Source: Oceanobacillus sp. J11TS1 (GTDB lineage Bacteria > Bacillota > Bacilli > Bacillales > Amphibacillaceae). Taken from it: a stretch of DNA of 64,000 nucleotides. The stretch covers positions 83,265-147,264 of the forward strand of contig NZ_BORO01000009.1 in NCBI RefSeq assembly GCF_018333215.1, read 5' to 3'. Positions 17,461-26,638 of this stretch are shown piece after piece. Made by a program: the position numbers and the translations under genes. Under the pieces are notes generated by a model. The model was not told where the DNA came from, did not search any database, and saw only the letters and a program-made list of their open reading frames with translations. The number at the start of each line of letters is the position of its first letter. Positions within the stretch are counted from its first letter, which is position 1.

Positions 17461-18339
17461 ATGGCATATTCGATTGAAGCAAGCAATTTAACAGTTTATT
17501 ATAAGAAGTTCAAAGCATTAGATCGTGTAAACTTAACACTGTCACCCGGTAGAGTTCACGGTATATTAGGACGAAATGGCGCTGGAAAAACGACCTTATT
17601 AACGCACCTTGCTTCCTTTCAAAAGGTAAAGCAAGGCAGTATTTTGATTGACGGAGAAGACCCTTTTGAGAACGAGCGAATTATGCGTGGAACCACATTT
17701 ATTTATGACAAAGATAATTCCTACGATTATGAAAAAATCGATGATGTCTTAAAAGAATTAATTTATTTCCGTCCAAATTTTGATGAGGATTATGCAAGAG
17801 CATTAGCAAAAAAATTTAAAATTCCGATGGATAAAAAAGCTGATCAATTATCAAAGGGGCAATATTCCGCTTTACAAGTCACTATTGGTTTGGCAAGCAG
17901 ATCACCGCTTACAATCTTTGATGAAGCATATCTTGGTATGGACGCACCAACAAGAGAATTATTTTATAAAGAAATCTTGCGGGAACAAGAAAGACATCCA
18001 CGTACGATTTTATTCTCTACACATCTTGTCTCAGAAATGGAGTATCTATTTGATGAAGTGCTTATCATCGACAAGGGAAGGGTATTGCTCCAGGATACAA
18101 GCGATCAGCTTCTCGAAGAAGGCTTCTCAATTACTGGACCGAAAGAAGATGTAGATGCATTTGCAAGGGAACTGAAAATCATCCACGAAGAATCATTAGG
18201 CGGAACAAAATCCGTCATGGTTTTTGGAGCCTTAACGGAACAGGAACAGCAGGAAGCGGCAAAATTGGGGTTAGAAATTGGAACATTATCTTTAAATAAT
18301 CTATTTATTCATTTGACAAAGGAGGAAGATGAAGTATGA
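17461..18339 (+). CDS. ABC ATPase 1 of YtrA-regulated operon
   Basis: Cytosolic ATPase of 292 aa. Walker A GRNGAGKTT near 39-47, degenerate signature LSKGQ, Walker B in LTIFDEAYLGMD, switch His in STHLVSEMEYL. I choose ATG 17461, with AAAGGAG ending 7 bases upstream, over ATG 17455. It shares the unusual SKG signature and FDEAYLGMDAP block with the second ATPase of the operon, showing duplication. ATGA overlap with the next gene. Relatives include the YtrB and BcrA-like groups tied to envelope or bacitracin stress; substrate unknown. Confidence 0.88.
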   Translation: MAYSIEASNLTVYYKKFKALDRVNLTLSPGRVHGILGRNGAGKTTLLTHLASFQKVKQGSILIDGEDPFENERIMRGTTFIYDKDNSYDYEKIDDVLKELIYFRPNFDEDYARALAKKFKIPMDKKADQLSKGQYSALQVTIGLASRSPLTIFDEAYLGMDAPTRELFYKEILREQERHPRTILFSTHLVSEMEYLFDEVLIIDKGRVLLQDTSDQLLEEGFSITGPKEDVDAFARELKIIHEESLGGTKSVMVFGALTEQEQQEAAKLGLEIGTLSLNNLFIHLTKEEDEV

Positions 18340-19040
18340 AACAACCCAAATTAAGTTGGATATTCTTTTTAGAACAGTTAAAGTGGACTGCGTGGTTTTT
18401 CGTTATTTTAGCTATTATATTTACAACACTTATTATAGTAAATATAACCTTCACATCTGTTGAAATGCATGATGTCCTAACCAATAACAATGCCTCAAAC
18501 GTGTATATGTTGATTATAGGGCTGCTCTATTCCTATGGATTTCTAGACTACTTTTTCAAAAATGGAGTTACACGAAAAAGATTCTTTCAAGCAGCATTAT
18601 TTTCTTCTGTTTTGCTGTCCATCGTATTGGGAATCGCGATGACTATGATGTTCATTGGATTTGAATTCTTCTTGCCTATGTCCGAAAATGCTGCCCCATG
18701 GCCAAATCTGATAACCGATGGCGGTTTCTTATCTATTCTTCAAAGCTTGGCTGATTATTCCATCTTCCACTATTTCTATTTGTTAATCGGATGGTTTATT
18801 GGGCTCGGGTTTTACCGATTCCGCTGGAAGATTGGATTGTTATTTATTTTTGTTGGGATTCTATTGGTCGCCATCATGGAAGTTTTAAAAGGAGAAATTT
18901 GGAGTATTCCTTCTGTTGAATTATTTTCATCTAGCCTGCAATTTTTCGCAACGGCTTCTTACCTTATTTTCTTTGGCATGATAGCTATTTTAATTTGGTG
19001 CAATTATCGTTTAACGAAAAATGTAACAATTCGTTTGTAA
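18336..19040 (+). CDS. ABC permease 1 of YtrA-regulated operon
   Basis: 234-aa membrane protein with about six hydrophobic segments, translationally coupled to ATPase 1 by an ATGA overlap. Features such as NGVTRKRFFQAALFSS and the FYRFRW turn recur in permease 2 (LGATRKNFFLGVIASS, FYRSSW), so the two are paralogues. It presumably forms a transporter with ATPase 1. Confidence 0.82.
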   Translation: MKQPKLSWIFFLEQLKWTAWFFVILAIIFTTLIIVNITFTSVEMHDVLTNNNASNVYMLIIGLLYSYGFLDYFFKNGVTRKRFFQAALFSSVLLSIVLGIAMTMMFIGFEFFLPMSENAAPWPNLITDGGFLSILQSLADYSIFHYFYLLIGWFIGLGFYRFRWKIGLLFIFVGILLVAIMEVLKGEIWSIPSVELFSSSLQFFATASYLIFFGMIAILIWCNYRLTKNVTIRL

Positions 19041-19079
19041 AATGAAAGTTTACCCATAAGAAAGGAGGCCACACCCAAA

Positions 19080-19457
19080 ATGTCTACGCAATTCCGTAAT
19101 GATAAACCTATTTTCGTACAGGTGCGCGAACGTATTGAAGACCAAATCGTAAATGATCAATTAAAGGAAGGTGACCAGGCTCCTTCCACAAACCAGCTGG
19201 TCCAATTCTACAAAATTAATCATGCCACCATCTCCAAAGGAGTCACACAGCTTGTAGATGAAGGCATTCTATTTAAAAAGCGAGGTGTCGGCATGTTTGT
19301 AGCAGAAGGGGCAAAACAAAAGCTTGTTCAAAAACGGAAGCAGGCCTTTATGGATAATTATGTCGTTGGATTGGTACAGGAAGCGGAGAAGCTTCATATC
19401 ACAGAGGAAGAAATCATTGATTTGATTCAAAAAGCAAAAAAGGGGGATAAAGCATGA
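19080..19457 (+). CDS. GntR-family regulator, YtrA subfamily
   Basis: 125-aa regulator with an N-terminal winged helix (FVQVRERIEDQIVNDQL; STNQLVQFYKINHATISKGVTQLVDEGILFKKRGVGMFV) and a short C-terminal dimerisation tail, lacking the large ligand domain of other GntR proteins; this is the YtrA layout. AGGAGG precedes the ATG. It is third in an operon of two ATPase/permease pairs and probably represses the operon through the inverted repeats at 17386-17426. Confidence 0.9.
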   Translation: MSTQFRNDKPIFVQVRERIEDQIVNDQLKEGDQAPSTNQLVQFYKINHATISKGVTQLVDEGILFKKRGVGMFVAEGAKQKLVQKRKQAFMDNYVVGLVQEAEKLHITEEEIIDLIQKAKKGDKA

Positions 19458-20335
19458 GTTATGGGATTGAAGTAAAAGACCTTCGTGTGCGTTACAAAGA
19501 CTTTACAGCTATCGATAGCACAACCTTTCAGCTGAAGCCTGGAAAAATTCATGGCTTATTAGGAAGAAATGGGGCTGGAAAAACAACATTATTATCTGTC
19601 TTGGCAGCTTTTCGAAAAGCAGATGCAGGAAGTATTAAAATTGACGGAGAAGATCCTTTCGAAAACCCAAGAATCATGCAGGATACAATATTTATTTACG
19701 ATCAGCATCAAGATTTGGAATACCTTTATGAAAAAATCGATAAGACATTAAAAGAAACGGCTGCTTTGCGCCCAAACTTTGACGAAGCATATGCGCTTCA
19801 TTTAGCGAAGAAATTCAAGCTTCCCTTAAATAAAAAACTAAATCAGCTGTCCAAAGGAAAAAAATCAGCATTCCAGGCCATTATTGGATTGGCAGCAAGA
19901 GCTCCTCTAACCATTTTTGACGAAGCTTATTTAGGGATGGACGCACCTACAAGAGACATTTTTTATAAGGAAATTTTAAATGATCAGGAAAAGAATCCGA
20001 GAACGATTATTTTCTCTACCCATCTCGTTTCAGAGACGGCTTACCTATTTGACGAAGTTCTAATGATTCATAACGGAGAGGTTTTATTGCAGGACACGAA
20101 TGAGCAGGTTATTTCTAAAGGATTCTCCATCACAGGTTCATCAGAACAAGTGGATGATTTCACGAAAAACTTAGACGTTTTAAATAGCCAAGTGCTTGGC
20201 GGAACAAAATCTGTCATGGTATATGGAGAACTCACTGAACAACAGCGGCATGCAGCAAATCAAGCCGGGCTAGAGATTGGCGCCCTTTCTCTTCATGATT
20301 TGTTTGTACATTTGACAAAGGAGGAAGAGGAATGA
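19454..20335 (+). CDS. ABC ATPase 2 of YtrA-regulated operon
   Basis: 293-aa paralogue of the ATPase at 17461. GRNGAGKTT, the same LSKG signature (NQLSKGKKSAFQA), FDEAYLGMDAP and STHLVSETAYL. Start overlaps the GntR stop (ATGA, 19454-19457). The pair probably arose by duplication of an ATPase-permease unit on each side of the regulator gene. Confidence 0.88.
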   Translation: MSYGIEVKDLRVRYKDFTAIDSTTFQLKPGKIHGLLGRNGAGKTTLLSVLAAFRKADAGSIKIDGEDPFENPRIMQDTIFIYDQHQDLEYLYEKIDKTLKETAALRPNFDEAYALHLAKKFKLPLNKKLNQLSKGKKSAFQAIIGLAARAPLTIFDEAYLGMDAPTRDIFYKEILNDQEKNPRTIIFSTHLVSETAYLFDEVLMIHNGEVLLQDTNEQVISKGFSITGSSEQVDDFTKNLDVLNSQVLGGTKSVMVYGELTEQQRHAANQAGLEIGALSLHDLFVHLTKEEEE

Positions 20336-21045
20336 GTGCGATTATCTTAACACCTAAAAAAATTGCCCGCTTATTATTTACGGAACAGCTGAAATGGTCC
20401 ATTTGGTTTCTTTCCTTTATGTTTGTTATTTATATTGGATTTTTAATCTTCTCAGGTGATTCAATTGCAAGCTTTATTGATGTAGTACACTTTTCAAACG
20501 GTTCTATATCAATCTATTTATTTGTTATTGGTATCCTGGCAATGTCTACTTTCTTTCGCTATTATATCAATTTAGGGGCAACCAGAAAAAACTTTTTTCT
20601 CGGTGTTATCGCCTCTTCTATGCTGCTCACTATTGCGATAACAGTTATAATCACTTTCTTAAGCTTTGTCATTCATTTCATCGCCGGCACGCCTAGCATA
20701 CTAGATATGGCGAATATCCGAAGTTCCAATTTACTAGACAGCATTCTGACGCTTTTACAGTTTTTTATCAGTTCAGTCATGGTGTATATGATTTATTATT
20801 TAATGGGCTGGATGATTAGTCTTACATTTTATCGTTCAAGCTGGTTATATGGACTTTTATCCATTGCAGCCGCTATCGTAATTGCTGGTATAACAGGATT
20901 TCTATGGGAAGGCACGCATATTTCCTTCTTCTCGCACATCTCAGACTTGCCAGTACTCGTATCCATTCTCTTAAGCCTTTTGATTATAGGTTTGCTTTTT
21001 ACAATTAATTATCGACTGATTAAAGATGTAACAGTGAAAATGTAA
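20332..21045 (+). CDS. ABC permease 2 of YtrA-regulated operon
   Basis: 237-aa membrane protein, about six hydrophobic segments, ATGA-coupled to ATPase 2. Opens with KKIARLLFTEQLKWSIWFLS, matching the LEQLKWTAWFFV opening of permease 1. The operon ends at the terminator at 21073. Confidence 0.82.
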   Translation: MSAIILTPKKIARLLFTEQLKWSIWFLSFMFVIYIGFLIFSGDSIASFIDVVHFSNGSISIYLFVIGILAMSTFFRYYINLGATRKNFFLGVIASSMLLTIAITVIITFLSFVIHFIAGTPSILDMANIRSSNLLDSILTLLQFFISSVMVYMIYYLMGWMISLTFYRSSWLYGLLSIAAAIVIAGITGFLWEGTHISFFSHISDLPVLVSILLSLLIIGLLFTINYRLIKDVTVKM

Positions 21046-21072
21046 TCTCATATAAGGAAATAGCATTTGAAG

Positions 21073-21102
21073 TCGGCGTTCTATCATGGACGTCGATTTT
21101 TT
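21073..21102 (+). terminator. Terminator of the two-pair ABC operon
   Basis: TCGGCGT (21073-21079) pairs with ACGTCGA (21090-21096, one G-U), followed by six T. It precedes the GAGCG array. Confidence 0.8.
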
Positions 21103-21121
21103 AGTTACTTATGCTTATAGG

Positions 21122-21704
21122 GAGCGGCTTGGGCTGGGGTTGGAGCGCATATCCTGCTTGATGGAGCGAGTTGAACTGTGGTTGGAGCGCATATCTGTTT
21201 TTCAGAGCGGGTGGAGCTGGGGGTGGAGCGCATATCTGTTTTTCGGAGCGGATTGGGCTAGTGCTGGAGCGCATATCTGTTTTTCAGAGCGGGTGGAGCT
21301 GGGGGTGGAGCGCATATCTGTTTTTCGGAGCGGGTTGAGCTGGGGGTGGAGCGCATATCTGTTTTTCGGAGCGGTTTGGGCTGGGTTTGGAGCGCATATC
21401 TGTTTTTCGGAGCGGATTGGGCTAGTGCTGGAGCGCATATCTGTTTTTCGGAGCGGGTTGAGCTGGGGTGGAGCGCATATCTGTTTTTCGGAGCGGGTTG
21501 AGCTGGGGGTGGAGCGCATCTCCTGCTTGATGGAGCGAGTTGAACTGTGGTTGGAGCGCATATCTGTTTTTCAGAGCGGGTTGAGCTGGGGGTGGAGCGC
21601 ATCTCCTGCTTGATGGAGCGGTTTGGGCTGGGGGTGGAGCGCATATCTGTTTTTCGGAGCGGGTTGAGCTGTGGTTAGGGCGCATCTCCTGCTTGATGGA
21701 GCAA
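21122..21704 (+). repeat. GAGCG 20/21 array B, the longest
   Basis: About 29 units. The first starts are 21122, 21143, 21164, 21185, 21205, 21226, 21246, 21267, 21287 and 21308: 21-base steps at first, then strict 20/21 alternation. A 41-base higher unit (GAGCGCATATCTGTTTTTCG plus a G-rich 21-mer) dominates, and a few units carry CTCCTGCTTGATG instead. Long open frames across it on both strands follow from the 41-base period. A plus-strand terminator stands on each side of it (21073-21102 and 21709-21751). Confidence 0.92.
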
Positions 21705-21708
21705 ATAT

Positions 21709-21751
21709 AGGAGTAAAGCATCTCCATTAAAGACATGCCTCACTCCTTTTT
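21709..21751 (+). terminator. Hairpin with T-run at the distal end of array B
   Basis: AGGAGTAAAGCAT (21709-21721) pairs, with a 3-base internal loop, with ATGCCTCACTCCT (21735-21747), followed by TTTTT. Plus-strand orientation, just before the convergent multidrug ABC gene. Confidence 0.65.
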
Positions 21752-21756
21752 CTATA

Positions 21757-23490
21757 TTATTTCAACTGCTGCTCTGCAAATGAACGATATAATTCGTGGG
21801 ATTCAAGTAATGCTTGGTGTGTTCCTTTTCCAGTGATTTCCCCATTCTCAATAAAAATAATTTGATCCGCATCAATAATGGTTGCTAAGCGATGGGCAAT
21901 CACAAACGTTGTTCTTCCTTCCATTAATCGCTGTAATGCCTTTTGGACAACTTGTTCCGATTGGCTATCTAGGCTGGCTGTTGCTTCATCCAATAATAGA
22001 ATTTTGGGGTTCCGCAAGAATGCTCTGGCAATATTAATACGCTGTCTTTGTCCACCTGATAATTTTGTTCCGCGTTCGCCGACCTCTGTATCCAGTCCGT
22101 CAGGCAGCTCCTTGATAAACTGAGCGGCATATGCCATCTCCGCAACTGTCCACAGCTTGTCATCTGCAATATTTTCTGCGTCCTTTAATCCATAGGTTAA
22201 GTTTTCACGAATGGTACCAGACATCATCGAACTTTCCTGCGATACATAGCCAAGCTGGGATCGCCATGATGCAAGGGAGATCTCATGAATAGACTCTCCG
22301 TCTAATAAAATTTCTCCTTCATTTGGATCATAATAGCGTTCGATGAGACCAAATACGGTTGTTTTCCCTCCACCGCTAGGCCCTGCGAATGCCACCATTT
22401 CTCCGGGCGATGCAGTGAATGATACATTGTTCAACACCTGCTCTCCATCTTCATAAGAAAAGCTGACCTGCTTAAATTCCAATGTCTGCTCCCCGATTGA
22501 TTTCTCCAATCCTGGATGGATTTCTTCCTCTTCTTCGTTCAAAATCTCTACAATGCGCTCCGTAGCCCCTTTCGCTTTTTGCAGCTCGGTAAAGAACATC
22601 GCGAACGTTGTGATTGGGAAAACAATCTGGAACAAATACAAAAGAAAAGCAACCAGTGAACCTGTTGTCATTGTCCCCTGCTCCACCCGAATACCGCCAT
22701 AACCAATAATCATGACAATAACAAGCATGACAATCATATACATAAATGGTGCAATCACAGAAAAGATCTTTGCTTCTTTCAGTCCTGTTTGCAGCAATGT
22801 AAAAATTCCGCGCAAACCCCGCTGTTCTTCCTTCGCTTCTGCTGTAGAAGATTTCATTAACTTAATCTCACTGACCGTCTGTTGAATCTCCCCTTGAAAA
22901 TTCGCGGTCTGGTCCTGCAAACTGCGCGACACTTTTGCCATTCGATTCCCGAGCGGCAGCATCACAATAAGCGCAATTGGAACAGCAATAAACATAATTA
23001 ATGTCATCTTCCAGTCCATAAAGAGCAAGATGATTATGGCACCAATAATAGAAATCAATCCGGAAATAAATTGCGGAAAATGCTGGGAAACCAAATCCTT
23101 TACAATCCCCGTATCATTAATTACACGGCTGACCGATTCACCGCTCGGCTGCTTTTGAAAGAAGGAAACTGGCAAGCGGATCAGCTTTTTCCATAAAAAC
23201 TCCCTTAATCTGGCTACCACCTTCTGCCCTACATAAGCAAGCGCATAAGCTGATAAGCCATCTACCAAGGCATGGACGATAAAGACGCCAATAATCACGG
23301 CAATAAAGCCCCAATTAAGTGATGCGATAGAAAATCCGTCTACCAGCTCCCTTGTTAATAAAGGAATGGTTAGCCCTACCAGGGTTGTCAAAATACTGCC
23401 CAGTAATCCCAACACTAATACAAGTTTCGGTACCTTTGTTGATAGTAAAAGCTTCAAAAAACTGTTAGATGACTGTTTCGATGGTTCCAT
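21757..23490 (-). CDS. Multidrug ABC exporter, half-transporter (BmrA-like)
   Basis: 577 aa: an N-terminal six-helix export domain (about 20-310) fused to an ATPase. Walker A GPSGGGKTT, Q-loop YVSQESSMMSG, LSGGQRQRINIARAF, LLLDEATASLD and IAHRLAT. It functions as a dimer at the membrane, exporting drugs or lipids. The start codon directly follows the stop of a MerR-type regulator gene (TAG then ATG, 23493-23488), so the two are one transcription unit under the MerR promoter. Confidence 0.9.
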   Translation of the reverse strand: MEPSKQSSNSFLKLLLSTKVPKLVLVLGLLGSILTTLVGLTIPLLTRELVDGFSIASLNWGFIAVIIGVFIVHALVDGLSAYALAYVGQKVVARLREFLWKKLIRLPVSFFQKQPSGESVSRVINDTGIVKDLVSQHFPQFISGLISIIGAIIILLFMDWKMTLIMFIAVPIALIVMLPLGNRMAKVSRSLQDQTANFQGEIQQTVSEIKLMKSSTAEAKEEQRGLRGIFTLLQTGLKEAKIFSVIAPFMYMIVMLVIVMIIGYGGIRVEQGTMTTGSLVAFLLYLFQIVFPITTFAMFFTELQKAKGATERIVEILNEEEEEIHPGLEKSIGEQTLEFKQVSFSYEDGEQVLNNVSFTASPGEMVAFAGPSGGGKTTVFGLIERYYDPNEGEILLDGESIHEISLASWRSQLGYVSQESSMMSGTIRENLTYGLKDAENIADDKLWTVAEMAYAAQFIKELPDGLDTEVGERGTKLSGGQRQRINIARAFLRNPKILLLDEATASLDSQSEQVVQKALQRLMEGRTTFVIAHRLATIIDADQIIFIENGEITGKGTHQALLESHELYRSFAEQQLK

Positions 23491-24303
23491 CTAATTCTTC
23501 CTTTCTTCATCGTCCCAAAGTGGGCCCATATAATTTGTTGTTACCTTTTCAAGCCATGCTTCTTCCTGTTCTGTTAAAGGGGTTGGAATCAAACGCTCTA
23601 TCTCTTGAATATACGCCTCTACACGTTCTTCATTCTCTTTATCTTCCATATTAAATGAAAAAATATCTGCTATTTCTTCCAGGGAGTCCATATCCAGTGT
23701 CTCCAGGATAAGACGGTAAAAATCATCTAGCATTTGCTTTACCTCTGGATGATCTGCCGGTTTCCCGCATAGCTCTCTGACATTTTTATAAAAAGTCAGC
23801 AGTCCCTTCTCAAAGACCATCTTATCCTTTGCTGTTTGCGGAAACATTTTTTTCATGGCTTCATCTTTAATAATCCCTTTCGATAGCTCCTGCTGTTTTT
23901 TCTCATTTTGCATGCTCGCAAGTAAGCTGACCAGCACAGCATGATCTACCTCCTTTTCGTTTTCTAAAAGATGAACCGTTCGCTGAATAGCTTCCAAGGC
24001 AATTTCGATTTGTTCCTTATCCTTGATTAACTTTGACTCTTGTAACCTTAACGTATCAACAAAGTTTAAATCGAAGGTATTCGGCTGCATGTATTCCTTA
24101 ATATCATCTAAGCTCATTCCTAAAAATTTCAAGGTCATTATTTTATGCAATTGAATCATATCTTCTTTTTCATAGACACGATGTCCTGTAATTTTATCCC
24201 GTTTTGGCTTTAAAATTTTTTTCTCATCATAATAATGTAACGTTCGTACAGATACACCTGTAGATTTGGCAAATTCACTGATAGAGAATGTTTCCTTTTT
24301 CAT
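23491..24303 (-). CDS. MerR-family regulator with TipAS-like effector domain
   Basis: 270 aa. N-terminal MerR winged helix (SISEFAKSTGVSVRTLHYYDEKKILKP, then the wing HRVYEKEDMIQLHKI), a long coiled-coil helix, and a helical C-terminal domain (about 150-260) resembling the TipAS/Mta antibiotic-binding domain. It precedes the multidrug exporter and likely activates the pair upon drug binding from the promoter at 24337-24367. The effector is inferred. Confidence 0.88.
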   Translation of the reverse strand: MKKETFSISEFAKSTGVSVRTLHYYDEKKILKPKRDKITGHRVYEKEDMIQLHKIMTLKFLGMSLDDIKEYMQPNTFDLNFVDTLRLQESKLIKDKEQIEIALEAIQRTVHLLENEKEVDHAVLVSLLASMQNEKKQQELSKGIIKDEAMKKMFPQTAKDKMVFEKGLLTFYKNVRELCGKPADHPEVKQMLDDFYRLILETLDMDSLEEIADIFSFNMEDKENEERVEAYIQEIERLIPTPLTEQEEAWLEKVTTNYMGPLWDDEERKN

Positions 24304-24336
24304 CTCCGCTTCAATTCTCCTCTCTTTTGTAACTTT

Positions 24337-24367
24337 ATCATATCACCTCACGTAACGTTAGGCGCAA
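24337..24367 (-). promoter_or_regulatory. MerR-type promoter with 19-base spacer
   Basis: On the minus strand TTGCGC (24367-24362), a 19-base spacer, and TATGAT (24342-24337). The near palindrome CCTCACGTAACGTTAGG (24346-24362) fills the spacer and resembles the TipA-type operator (CTCACGT...ACGTGAG). Over-long spacers bent by MerR proteins are the rule in this family. Confidence 0.85.
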
Positions 24368-24486
24368 TAGGAAGGTTTCAATTTTGATACGTAACTAGAG
24401 TTAACATAAATGGTTATTCTGAATTGGTTGTTTCCTTTTCATTCTCCTATAAAATAAAGGTATACCACTCGAAAGGAATGGAACAG

Positions 24487-24939
24487 ATGAATAAAATTAC
24501 ATTACCAAGGAATCTTTCTTTTTTAAGAAGGGAAAATAACTACTCGCAAGAAGAATTAGCCGAAAAAATTGGTGTCACCAGACAATCTATTGCTAAGTGG
24601 GAAAACGGAGAATCTTTACCAGACCTCGTCAACTGCGATGCACTTGCCACATTATTTGATGTCTCTTTGGACAATTTAATTCATTATGATCAAAAAGAAA
24701 GCGGATTTCCGATTCCCCCAAAAGGGAAGCATATGTTTAACACGGTGTCTTTAGAAAAAGATGGTTATGTGAAATTACCGAAAGAGGCGCTGAACATGGT
24801 CAATATGCAGGAAGGCGGTCAGTTTCTTGTCTTAGGCGATGAAAATCCAGAAAGCATCGGCATTGCCTTAGTTCCTGTAGAATTTTTTACAGCGATGACG
24901 AATGGAATTTTAAACACCACAAAGGATTTCAGAAAATGA
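24487..24939 (+). CDS. XRE-type HTH regulator with C-terminal AbrB-like domain
   Basis: 150 aa from ATG 24487, which has AAAGGA 9 bases upstream; ATG 24478 abuts that site. Residues about 6-58 are a Cro/CI helix-turn-helix (NLSFLRRENNYSQEELAEKI; TRQSIAKWENGESLPD). The C-terminal part (VSLEKDGYVKLPKEALNMV; GGQFLVLGD) looks like a SpoVT/AbrB swapped-hairpin fold. The stop overlaps the ATPase start, so it probably controls the following ABC pair. Confidence 0.8.
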   Translation: MNKITLPRNLSFLRRENNYSQEELAEKIGVTRQSIAKWENGESLPDLVNCDALATLFDVSLDNLIHYDQKESGFPIPPKGKHMFNTVSLEKDGYVKLPKEALNMVNMQEGGQFLVLGDENPESIGIALVPVEFFTAMTNGILNTTKDFRK

Positions 24940-25853
24940 CTGAACATATTCTGGAAACAAAAAATATCTCTAAATCCTATAACGGGGCTCAGGCATTAGA
25001 AAACGTATCGATATCTTTAAATCGAGGTAAAGTTTATGGTTTGATTGGTCAGAATGGTGCCGGCAAGACAACATTTATGCGTATTATTGCTGGATTAACC
25101 TTTCCAACAGATGGAGAGTTATATTTATTCAATAATTCGAGTCAAAAAGGTTTACTGGGTGGCCGTAAGCGGATGGGCAGTATGATTGAAAATCCGAGTA
25201 TTCTCGGCAATATGAGCGCTCGCAACAACCTTCTTGTGCATAAAACGATGAAGGGGATTAAAGAGGATAATGCAGAAGAAAAAGTACTCGACATGGTTGG
25301 ATTAAGTCATACTGGGAAGAAAAAAGCAAAAGATTTTTCTTTAGGAATGCGGCAACGTCTAGGTATAGCCATCACATTATTAGGTAATCCCGAAATATTG
25401 ATGTTAGATGAACCCATTAACGGCTTAGATCCCAGTGGAATTGCTGAAATCAGAAAATTAATCAAGGAATTAGCAAGTAAATATCAAATGACGATTCTAT
25501 TATCCAGCCACCACTTAACAGAGCTTCATCAGACAGCTGATGAATTTATAATTTTAAATGATGGAAAAATCCTTAAAAATCTTCCGCACGCTGAATTAGA
25601 GGATCAAATCGATAAGCATCTTATTCTCAACTGCAGCGAGCCAGAAAAGCTGGAAAAAGTTTTAAGGGAATCACTTCATACGGATAACTTTATAATACAG
25701 CCCGATAAAAGCGTTAAATTATATGATTTCATCGATAAAAAAGAGGAATTATCAAAAGCCTTAATGAAGCATGATATTGTCATTACAACGCTCGCAACAC
25801 AGGAGCAAACATTGGAAAGCTATTACCTTCAACTGATTGGAGGTGTTCAATGA
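24936..25853 (+). CDS. ABC ATPase, BcrA/lantibiotic-immunity type
   Basis: 305 aa. Walker A GQNGAGKTT, signature FSLGMRQRLGIA, Walker B LMLDEPINGLDPSG, switch His in SSHHLTELH. SLGMRQRLGIA is characteristic of BcrA/LanF ATPases. It has ATGA overlaps on both sides with the regulator and the permease. The likely role is export of, or immunity to, a peptide antibiotic; unproven. Confidence 0.88.
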   Translation: MTEHILETKNISKSYNGAQALENVSISLNRGKVYGLIGQNGAGKTTFMRIIAGLTFPTDGELYLFNNSSQKGLLGGRKRMGSMIENPSILGNMSARNNLLVHKTMKGIKEDNAEEKVLDMVGLSHTGKKKAKDFSLGMRQRLGIAITLLGNPEILMLDEPINGLDPSGIAEIRKLIKELASKYQMTILLSSHHLTELHQTADEFIILNDGKILKNLPHAELEDQIDKHLILNCSEPEKLEKVLRESLHTDNFIIQPDKSVKLYDFIDKKEELSKALMKHDIVITTLATQEQTLESYYLQLIGGVQ

Positions 25854-26638
25854 TGCAACTATTAAAAGCCGATCTCATCAAGTTAAGTAGATCTATTACA
25901 CCATGGATTGTGTTTATTTTAGCTTCTCTAAGTGCTGTTATATTTGCGTCCAGCTCTCATTTTGTTGCTACAGGCAATTTAAATTTCGAGACTGCAGCCA
26001 GCTCCTTATCCCTGTTTTCCGAAACACAAATGATCGCATTATTAGGAAGTATTACTGTTGGTATTTTCCTCACGAAAGATTTCGAAAATAAAATCATTGA
26101 AAATGCTATATCTGGCGGACATAGCCGTAATTCTATTGTGATAAATAAAATCATTATCTTTATCATTTTAACTGCTTCATTATATTTTCCTTATGTAATT
26201 ATCACTATCATTTTTGCTTTCCAAGATACGACATTCAGCAGCTTTATCCCTACTCCTACGCTAAATATATTAGCAGAAGCAGCACAGCAAGAAGTTACCG
26301 CTGAATTAATTGGTAAAATTTTATTAACCAGCGGCCTGTCATTAATTATTTTTATCAGTCAGCTAATGATCAGCATTTTCTATATGTTTTTATTCAAGAA
26401 AGCAGTTTTTGTCATTGCTGCTACGTATATGACTAGCTTAATCCTTGGCCCCATCGCAAGCTTGAACGAATCTATTCACTCTGTAATGGCTTATACGCCT
26501 TATGGCATCGATTTATCACACTTAACGCTGGAAATGAGCGGTGAATTTATAGCAAAAAGTTTGATTATCAGTTTCATATTTATCTTTGTTCTATATCTGG
26601 GCACTTACTTTCTGTTTAGGAGAGCTGAGGTAAAATAA
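25850..26638 (+). CDS. ABC-2 type permease
   Basis: 262 aa, six hydrophobic segments. Opens MMQLLKADLIKLSRS, a typical ABC-2 start; TKDFENKIIENAISGGHSRNSIVINKI is the conserved loop after helix 2. Start ATG 25850 (or 25853) sits behind GGAGGTG. Partner of the preceding ATPase. Confidence 0.85.
   Translation: MMQLLKADLIKLSRSITPWIVFILASLSAVIFASSSHFVATGNLNFETAASSLSLFSETQMIALLGSITVGIFLTKDFENKIIENAISGGHSRNSIVINKIIIFIILTASLYFPYVIITIIFAFQDTTFSSFIPTPTLNILAEAAQQEVTAELIGKILLTSGLSLIIFISQLMISIFYMFLFKKAVFVIAATYMTSLILGPIASLNESIHSVMAYTPYGIDLSHLTLEMSGEFIAKSLIISFIFIFVLYLGTYFLFRRAEVK

Noticed and set aside
21086-21736. Several open frames on both strands across array B, up to 175 codons
   Set aside because: They arise from the near 41-base periodicity of the repeat, give Trp/Ser/Arg-rich repetitive products in more than one frame, and lack ribosome sites.
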